This document shows, piece by piece, positions 39,009-44,050 of a stretch of 44,050 nucleotides of DNA. The stretch is from NCBI GenBank assembly GCA_023397245.1, contig JAEWUH010000235.1, forward strand, positions 1-44,050, given 5' to 3'. The notes beneath the pieces are model-generated. The model was not told the DNA's origin and did no database searches. It saw only the letters and a program-made list of their open reading frames with translations. How positions within the stretch are numbered: position 1 is the first letter of the stretch; each line of letters opens with the position of its first letter. The DNA comes from Bacillota bacterium. Lineage in GTDB: Bacteria; Bacillota; Clostridia; Oscillospirales; Acutalibacteraceae. The position numbers and the translations under genes were made by a program.

Positions 39009-39834
39009 GAACATCACCAAAAAATTCGGCGATGTAACCGCTTTAAACAATGTTACCCTGAGTTTGGAGGGCAGCCACATCTACGGGCTTCTTGGGCGGA
39101 ACGGAGCCGGTAAAACCACGCTGCTGAACCTGATTACCGGAAGGATGTTCCCCACCGAGGGCGAAATTCGGATCGACGGAGAAAAGGTTCTGGAAAACGA
39201 CCGGGCGCTTTCGAAGATGTACTGCATGTCGGAACTAAACCTGTACCCGGAGCGGATGAGGGTGCGGGACGCGTTCCGCTGGAGCGCGGAATTCTTCCCG
39301 AATTTCGATAAGGAATACGCGCAGGAGCTCTGCGAGAAATTCGAGCTGAAAACAAACCTGAAAATCAGAAACCTGTCCACCGGCTACGCCTCTGTTTTCA
39401 AGATCATTGTTGCGCTCTCCTGCGGCACGGAGATCGTTCTGTTTGACGAACCGGTGCTCGGCCTGGACGCAAACCACCGCGAGCTTTTCTATAAGGAGCT
39501 GATTCAAAACTTCAGCGACCATCCGCGGACTATCGTTCTTTCCACACACCTCATTGAGGAGGTTGCGGGGATCATCGACCGGGTGGTTATGATCAAGAAC
39601 GGCGAGCTTGTAATGGACAGCGACGTGGAGGAAGTTCTCAATACCGGCTACAGCGTAGGCGGCCCCGCCGCAGAGGTTGACGAATATGTAAAAGGCAAAA
39701 AGGTGCTCGGCTGCGACATGCTCGGCGGTTACAAATCCGCCTATCTGCCGGGAAAACCGGAAAACGTTCCGGAAGGCCTCACCGTTGGAAAACTGGAACT
39801 CCAGAAGCTGTTTATTCAGCTTACAAATGCTTAA
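38989..39834 (+). CDS. ABC transporter ATPase (YtrB-like)
   Basis: A 281-aa ATPase with Walker A GLLGRNGAGKTTLLNL near residue 33 and Walker B IVLFDEPVLGLDANHR. The signature motif is degenerate: NLSTGYASVFKIIVALSCG, where LSGGQ would be expected, as in other YtrA-associated transporters. The switch His is in LSTHLIEEV. A C-terminal extension of about 60 residues follows. ATG at 38989 is 8 nt from GAGAGGGG; ATG at 38983 is too close to it. The stop at 39834 leads to a permease 13 nt on. Substrate unknown; antimicrobial peptide or lipid export is a guess. Confidence 0.9.
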   Translation: MSRIEIKNITKKFGDVTALNNVTLSLEGSHIYGLLGRNGAGKTTLLNLITGRMFPTEGEIRIDGEKVLENDRALSKMYCMSELNLYPERMRVRDAFRWSAEFFPNFDKEYAQELCEKFELKTNLKIRNLSTGYASVFKIIVALSCGTEIVLFDEPVLGLDANHRELFYKELIQNFSDHPRTIVLSTHLIEEVAGIIDRVVMIKNGELVMDSDVEEVLNTGYSVGGPAAEVDEYVKGKKVLGCDMLGGYKSAYLPGKPENVPEGLTVGKLELQKLFIQLTNA

Positions 39835-39847
39835 GGGGGCTGCCGTC

Positions 39848-40612
39848 ATGAATTTATCATCAATAAAAGTTCCGGTAAAATACCAGTTGTTTACTTTTCG
39901 TCACACAGTTCTTATCATGTACCTCTGCGTATACCTTGTGGTCGCTTTTACCGCTGTTTCAAATATGCTGAATCGTCCCGATTATGCTTTCTGTACCGCG
40001 ATGGAATCCGTTTCCGCAATCACGATTTTTGTCATCGGGCTGAATTCGTTTAAAGAGGATTTTAAATTTTTCGCCGCAAACAGCATTTCACGCAGGACGC
40101 AGTTTTTCAGCACGGCCGCCGCGCTCGGAATCGTATCCGTACTCTTTGCCTTTATTGATACAGTAAACAGCATTCTGTATTCCTTTATTCCTTCTATAGA
40201 GTATCATTCGATCTTTTCTTTTCTGTACTACGGCTACCGTTTTGACCCGCTTGCCAAGCAGATACTGACCGCAGAACAGCTCATTGGGAATTTCTTCTGG
40301 CTGATTTTTCTTGACTTCTGGCTCGCCATGCTCGGGCTGTTCATCACAACGCTGTATTACCGGATGAACAAGGGCCTAAAGATTGCCGTATCTGTCGCGG
40401 TTCCCGTTTTGCTGAATTTTGGGCTTGACGGGCTCGACCGTTCTACCGGCGGCAAATCTACGAACCTGATTTCCGCAATCTTCCGCTTTGCCTTCTTCGG
40501 CAACTATCAAGACCATAACCCTTATATCGGGATGCTCAGCATGTTCATTCTTGCCGCAATTGCCGCCGCGCTGGCGCTCGTCCTTGCACGGAAAGCCGAC
40601 ATCAAGAAATAA
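39848..40612 (+). CDS. ABC transporter permease subunit
   Basis: A 254-aa integral membrane protein with about six hydrophobic segments (near residues 20-40, 50-70, 90-115, 150-185, 190-205 and 230-248), the last rich in Ala/Leu. It has no recognisable family motif beyond its arrangement, and is called a permease because it follows the ATPase by 13 nt in the YtrA-type operon. A soluble stretch at about 118-150 contains several aromatic residues. ATG at 39848 has AAGGGGGC upstream; an earlier in-frame ATG at 39785 lies inside the ATPase gene. A terminator follows. Confidence 0.85.
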   Translation: MNLSSIKVPVKYQLFTFRHTVLIMYLCVYLVVAFTAVSNMLNRPDYAFCTAMESVSAITIFVIGLNSFKEDFKFFAANSISRRTQFFSTAAALGIVSVLFAFIDTVNSILYSFIPSIEYHSIFSFLYYGYRFDPLAKQILTAEQLIGNFFWLIFLDFWLAMLGLFITTLYYRMNKGLKIAVSVAVPVLLNFGLDGLDRSTGGKSTNLISAIFRFAFFGNYQDHNPYIGMLSMFILAAIAAALALVLARKADIKK

Positions 40613-40620
40613 CTTTTATC

Positions 40621-40660
40621 AGGCACGCTGTACTCGGAAGGGGCAGCGTGCCTTCATTTT
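40621..40660 (+). terminator. Intrinsic terminator of the GntR-ABC operon
   Basis: AGGCACGCTG (40621-40630) pairs with CAGCGTGCCT (40644-40653) and is followed by TCATTTT. Confidence 0.85.
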
Positions 40661-40719
40661 GAATAAAAGAAAATTTTTCGGCACATAATATGGATAAATT
40701 TACTATCGAGGTGCTGAAT

Positions 40720-41049
40720 ATGACCCATCTGCAGTGTGACGTAAAAAACTGTGCCAATTACAAGGACGAACTGTGCTGCAAACCGGATATCAAAATCGAC
40801 GGCCCGTGCGCCTGCGGCTGCGAGCAGACCTGCTGCTCCTCCTTTTTTGACGCCGGCTCTTCCGGCGCGGAGAATTCCGTCGGCTATAATAATCTGCCGA
40901 ACCTTGCTTTGGAAATCGACTGCTCCGCGAATAACTGCGTGTACAACACGAATAACAAATGTTTTGCCGATGAAGTCAGCGTAAACCCGGAGGCAGACTA
41001 CCCGGATACCGCGGCCAAAACGGAATGCTCTACGTTCCGGTTCCGGTAA
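40720..41049 (+). CDS. Protein with two DUF1540 domains
   Basis: A 109-aa Cys-rich protein. Two DUF1540 modules are in tandem: residues 3-45 (LQCDVKNCANYKDELCCKPDIKI) and 70-108 (LEIDCSANNCVYNTNNKCFADEVSVN, ending ECSTFRF). Each has the C-x4-5-C-x-Y/N-x-x-x-x-C spacing expected of a small metal- or disulfide-stabilised fold. The linker has an extra cluster CACGCEQTCCSSFF. DUF1540 proteins are common in spore formers and of unknown role. ATG at 40720 has GAGGTGC upstream. It appears monocistronic. Confidence 0.85.
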   Translation: MTHLQCDVKNCANYKDELCCKPDIKIDGPCACGCEQTCCSSFFDAGSSGAENSVGYNNLPNLALEIDCSANNCVYNTNNKCFADEVSVNPEADYPDTAAKTECSTFRFR

Positions 41050-41135
41050 CGCGGCGCGGCTTGCCCGGCAGTAACCCCGCAGACCGCGAAAAGCCGTGCC
41101 GGTCAGGGCGCAGGCGCGACTTTTCCCCGCCTGAA

Positions 41136-41170
41136 GAAACGGACGGAGCCGAATCGGCGCCGTCCGTTTC
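41136..41170 (-). terminator. Intrinsic terminator after adenine deaminase
   Basis: An 11-bp stem (41136-41146 with 41160-41170) on the minus strand, ending in TTTCTTC. The stem directly abuts the stop codon at 41171. Confidence 0.75.
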
Positions 41171-42871
41171 TTATTTTATGAATTCATTCGCGTTTACATC
41201 AAACAAGCCGGCGTCCGTAATGCGGAGCTCGGGAATAACCGGCAGCGACAGGAACGAAAGGTTCTGAAACACGTCAATATCCTCAGGCACGCCCATTCGG
41301 CGGGCTGCTTCCGCCATTTCCTTCAGTTCGCGTATCATGTCCGTGTCACGGTCGTCGGTGAACAGCCCCGCTACGGGCAGAGGAAGAGTTTTCACCGCTT
41401 TGCCGTCCCTGACGATGGCGTACCCGCCACCGCAGGCCTTCAGCTCCGCCACGGCCGCACGCATATCCGCGTCGCTGTCGCCGATCACGATCAGGTTGTG
41501 GGCGTCGTGCGCCACCGTGGAAGCGATTGCACCGTTTTTTAGGCCGAAGCCTTTCACAGCACCCAGCCCGATGCGTCCCGAGCCGTCGTGCCGCTGGACG
41601 ACCGCGATTTTAAGCAGGTCATCCCTCGGGGTAAAAACGCCGTCCTTCGCCGGAAGCCGCAGCATAAGCTTCCGGGTGGTAATCTGGCCGGGAATTACAC
41701 CAATTACCGGGAATTCGCCCTCTGTCCGCAACTGGAAGCAGTCCTCCCTGAGTTCGGGGATATGGACGCTGTGCCGAATTCGGGTGTCTGCTTCGGCTTT
41801 TTCCCCGGAATATTTCATATCCCGCATGGATACGCCGTCCTTATAGACGTCTGCTATTGTAAGGTCGTTCAAGCTGTCCAGCACAACCAAATCCGCACGG
41901 CAGCCGGGAGCCACTGCGCCGACATTCCTTAACCCGTAAGCGCGCGCAGCGTTCAGCGTGGCAAGCTTAATGGCTTTTACCGGGTCAAGTCCCAGATCGA
42001 TCGCCATTCTGATATTGTTGTTGATGTGTCCCCTGCGGGCGATATCGTCAAGGTGAACGTCGTCCGTACAGAACACACAGCGATCCAGACTGATCCCGTC
42101 CCGGAGCGCACCGGAGAGGATTTCGGTAAGGTTCTTGGCCGCGGAGCCCTGCCGTATCTGCACGATAAAGCCCGCGCGGAGCCGTTCGAGCGCGGAGGGA
42201 TAATCGCCGCACTCGTGGTCCGTATCCACCCCGGCAAGCCGGTAGGCCTGCAGCGCTTTTCCAGTGAGTCCCGGGGAATGGCCGTCAATCGTCTTCGGCT
42301 CAAGCAGACCGATTTTTTCAAGCAGCCCGCGGTCGCCGGAAACCGCCGCCCCGTAGTTCATGACCTCCCCCAGTCCAACCACGCGCGGATTACCGGTAAG
42401 CTCTTTCATCTGCTCCGTGCCGAACACGCCGCCGTTATGGTCGGTTTCATTGAGCGGTACACAGGAGGGCAGCACAAAATACACGTTCAGCCCGCAGCTT
42501 TCGCTGTCCGCCAAAAGATACCGTATGCCGTCAAGGCCGCAGACGTTGGCAATCTCATGCGGGTCGGCAATCACCGTAGTCGTGCCGCAGGGCAGAACCT
42601 TTTCGGCAAACAGGCGCGGCGACACCATGGAGGATTCGATATGGACGTGCGCATCGATAAAGCCGGGCGCCACCGTTTTCCCCGTCAGATCGATTTCATG
42701 CGCGCCGCGGTAGGCTCCCACGCCGGCTATGTATCCGCCGCGTATGGCGATATCCGCCGCAAACAGCGTTTCGGTATAAACATCGACAATACCGGCGTTC
42801 TTCAGAATAAGGTCCGGCTCCTCTGCTCCCAGCGATGTTCCCATAAGCTCCAGCTTTTTCCGAATTTCCAT
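41171..42871 (-). CDS. ade: Adenine deaminase
   Basis: Amidohydrolase (566 aa) converting adenine to hypoxanthine and ammonia for purine salvage. The metal site motif PGFIDAHVHIESSMVSP lies near residue 70, ADPHEIANVCG near 105, GHSPGLTGKALQAYRLAG around 190, and a conserved CTDDVHLDDI near 280. The C-terminal third is the family-specific region with SSTVAHDAHNLIVIGDSDADMRAAV. ATG at 42871 has GGGAGGCGG upstream; the frame extends further but only this start begins at MEIRKKL. It is monocistronic. No purine riboswitch was seen upstream. Confidence 0.93.
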   Translation of the reverse strand: MEIRKKLELMGTSLGAEEPDLILKNAGIVDVYTETLFAADIAIRGGYIAGVGAYRGAHEIDLTGKTVAPGFIDAHVHIESSMVSPRLFAEKVLPCGTTTVIADPHEIANVCGLDGIRYLLADSESCGLNVYFVLPSCVPLNETDHNGGVFGTEQMKELTGNPRVVGLGEVMNYGAAVSGDRGLLEKIGLLEPKTIDGHSPGLTGKALQAYRLAGVDTDHECGDYPSALERLRAGFIVQIRQGSAAKNLTEILSGALRDGISLDRCVFCTDDVHLDDIARRGHINNNIRMAIDLGLDPVKAIKLATLNAARAYGLRNVGAVAPGCRADLVVLDSLNDLTIADVYKDGVSMRDMKYSGEKAEADTRIRHSVHIPELREDCFQLRTEGEFPVIGVIPGQITTRKLMLRLPAKDGVFTPRDDLLKIAVVQRHDGSGRIGLGAVKGFGLKNGAIASTVAHDAHNLIVIGDSDADMRAAVAELKACGGGYAIVRDGKAVKTLPLPVAGLFTDDRDTDMIRELKEMAEAARRMGVPEDIDVFQNLSFLSLPVIPELRITDAGLFDVNANEFIK

Positions 42872-43015
42872 ACAGCCGCCTCCCGGGTAAATTTTCCTTA
42901 TCATAGCACAGTGCTTTAAAATATTCAATGAAAAGCGCCCATGGAACAGGTAATATTTATATTATATTATACGCGCTCAAACCCGTTAAATCGTTGTCAT
43001 CTTTTGTAACTTTAC

Positions 43016-43044
43016 TTGAGGTGCGGGCGTTCCTATGATATACT
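43016..43044 (+). promoter_or_regulatory. Promoter of the SGNH lipoprotein gene
   Basis: -35 TTGAGG (43016-43021), a 17-nt spacer and -10 TATACT (43039-43044). The transcript would start near 43051, 28 nt before the ATG. Confidence 0.55.
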
Positions 43045-43078
43045 ATATTTTATAAGCAGAGGTAAGGAGGAATACAAT

Positions 43079-43975
43079 ATGGCACTGAAATTCAACCCAA
43101 AATCGGCTGTAATTCTCGCCGCCGCGGGGCTGGTGATTCTGGGCGGCTGCGGCAGTACGCCGGGCAGCTCTTCCGGCACGGCTTCTTCCCGGAGTTCCGC
43201 GCAAAGCACGGTTTCTCAGGCCGCCGCGGAAAGTTCTCAGACTGCGCGTTCAGCCGTATCGTCGGCAGCGCCGAGTTCGGATTCCAAAAGTGTGCAGCTT
43301 ACCGTAGTACCGATAAAAGCTCCTGCCACCGTTGTTCCCGAAAGCACAAAGGCGGATTTCTCCTATCTTGACGACGCCGTTTTTATCGGCGATTCGGTTT
43401 CCCTGAAGCTCAAAAACTACGTTACGGCAAAACGCAAAACCAGCGTCGGCTTCTTTGGCAAGGCGCAGTTTCTGACCGCCGGAAGCATGGGCAGCGGGAA
43501 CGCGCTTAAGCCGCTGAGCGCTTCGTCCATCCATCCCTCTTATAACGGCAAAAAAGCCCTGCTGGAAGACAACGTGGCGGCAATGGGCGCAAAGAAGATC
43601 TACATCATGCTCGGCATCAACGACATTGCACCGTACGGGACGGACGACGCCGTTAAAAATATGGCCAAGTTGATTGCGAAAATTCAGGCCAAATCACCGG
43701 ACGCGAAAATATTTGTCCAGTCCTCCACACCGATGATCAAAAAGATGCAGATGACGTCGCTGAATAACCCGAACCTGGCCGACTATGATTACAAGCTGAG
43801 CGTTATGTGCAAAGAGAAGGGCTATTCTTTTGTGGACGTTGCTTCCGTGATGCGCGACAAAGAGGGCAACCTTCCGCTGGAATACTGCAGCGACCCCGAC
43901 GTTCTCGGCATGCACTTTACGGACAAGGCCTGCGAAATCTGGATTGACTACCTTCTAAAGCACACAGTAAAGTAA
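43079..43975 (+). CDS. SGNH/GDSL-family hydrolase lipoprotein
   Basis: A surface lipoprotein (298 aa). The signal peptide ends LVILGGC, with lipidated Cys24. A Ser/Ala-rich linker (25-75) follows, then an SGNH hydrolase domain. Ser106 in AVFIGDSVSLKL is the nucleophile of the GDS motif, MLGINDIAPYG gives the Gly and Asn blocks, and DPDVLGMHFTDKACEIW supplies Asp and His. The domain resembles the GDSL esterases that act on surface polysaccharides or acetyl groups, but the substrate is unknown. ATG at 43079 has AAGGAGG upstream. The next lipoprotein gene starts 13 nt later. Confidence 0.88.
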   Translation: MALKFNPKSAVILAAAGLVILGGCGSTPGSSSGTASSRSSAQSTVSQAAAESSQTARSAVSSAAPSSDSKSVQLTVVPIKAPATVVPESTKADFSYLDDAVFIGDSVSLKLKNYVTAKRKTSVGFFGKAQFLTAGSMGSGNALKPLSASSIHPSYNGKKALLEDNVAAMGAKKIYIMLGINDIAPYGTDDAVKNMAKLIAKIQAKSPDAKIFVQSSTPMIKKMQMTSLNNPNLADYDYKLSVMCKEKGYSFVDVASVMRDKEGNLPLEYCSDPDVLGMHFTDKACEIWIDYLLKHTVK

Positions 43976-43988
43976 CGGAGGATTTCAA

Positions 43989-44050
43989 ATGAAGAAGTTG
44001 CTTTCCCTTTTGCTTTCAGTAATCCTTTTGTGCTCTTTTACAGCCTGTAC
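43989..44050 (+). CDS. N-terminus of a second lipoprotein (cut by window edge)
   Basis: The first 20 codons are MKKLLSLLLSVILLCSFTAC, a lipoprotein signal peptide with the candidate lipidated Cys at position 20. ATG at 43989 has GGAGG 7 nt upstream and lies 13 nt after the SGNH gene, so they form an operon. The rest is beyond the window, so its function is unknown. Confidence 0.8.
   Translation, partial: MKKLLSLLLSVILLCSFTAC

Noticed and set aside
42872..43015. Purine riboswitch before adenine deaminase
   Set aside because: The conserved TATA...GGTTTGGGAGTTTCTACC-type core is absent on the minus strand.
1..44050. CRISPR array, tRNA, rRNA, prophage, toxin-antitoxin or restriction genes
   Set aside because: No direct-repeat array, cloverleaf, rRNA sequence or phage or defence family was recognised anywhere in the window.

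Overview
The window looks like a chromosomal segment of a spore-forming, anaerobic Firmicute of class Clostridia, probably Oscillospiraceae-like. This is inferred from the sigma-K gene, strong AGGAGG-type ribosome sites, many GTG/TTG starts, a tryptophan T-box, DUF1540 and DUF3842 proteins and a moderate GC content. Species was not determined. No rRNA, tRNA, CRISPR array, prophage or intact insertion sequence was seen.

Layout. 1-2.9 kb: a minus-strand nickel/cobalt operon (cbiM, cbiO, DUF3842, cooT) with a hairpin attenuator candidate in its leader and no cbiQ. 2.9-4.6 kb: a small conserved protein and an FAD/Rieske oxidoreductase. 4.8-7.2 kb: a polar amino acid ABC importer. 7.3-13.3 kb: Xaa-Pro aminopeptidase, citrate synthase, a MarR regulator and an ABC-F ATPase, all on the minus strand. 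13.4-15.4 kb: a DtxR-type regulator, a zinc-ribbon/CFI-box protein and a two-module unknown. 15.6-21.6 kb: a divergent MurNAc-peptide-sugar recycling locus (murQ-murR-HAD on minus; murP-mupG-HPr on plus). 21.6-24.6 kb: a transposase scrap, sigK and a chemoreceptor. 24.7-28.0 kb: a GltD-like oxidoreductase, an Mrp ATPase and gpsA. 28.2-30.3 kb: a two-component system. 30.5-32.8 kb: cysK with a cysteine-rich leader peptide, then clpP translationally coupled to an AraC-type regulator. 33.0-36.2 kb: trpXYZ behind a Trp T-box. 36.3-38.4 kb: a cytidylate-kinase-like protein and a MATE exporter. 38.6-40.6 kb: a GntR/ABC operon. 40.7-44.05 kb: a DUF1540 protein, adenine deaminase, an SGNH lipoprotein and the start of another lipoprotein.

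The most interesting material is regulatory and lies in short reading frames that annotation pipelines usually drop. The trpXYZ transcript carries a T-box with a UGG specifier and, after its terminator, a 30-residue ORF with WWRW near its start. The stop codon of that ORF overlaps the trpX start codon. The cysK transcript carries a 22-residue peptide with six cysteines, a strong ribosome site and a near-consensus promoter. Together they suggest that this organism reads amino-acid supply through leader-peptide translation at two unlinked loci, and at trpXYZ on top of tRNA sensing. Other points worth checking are an HPr with Arg at the usual Ser46 position inside the MurNAc operon, an ABC-F protein whose three deviant motifs all fall in one nucleotide site, and an ATGA-overlapping araC-clpP pair.
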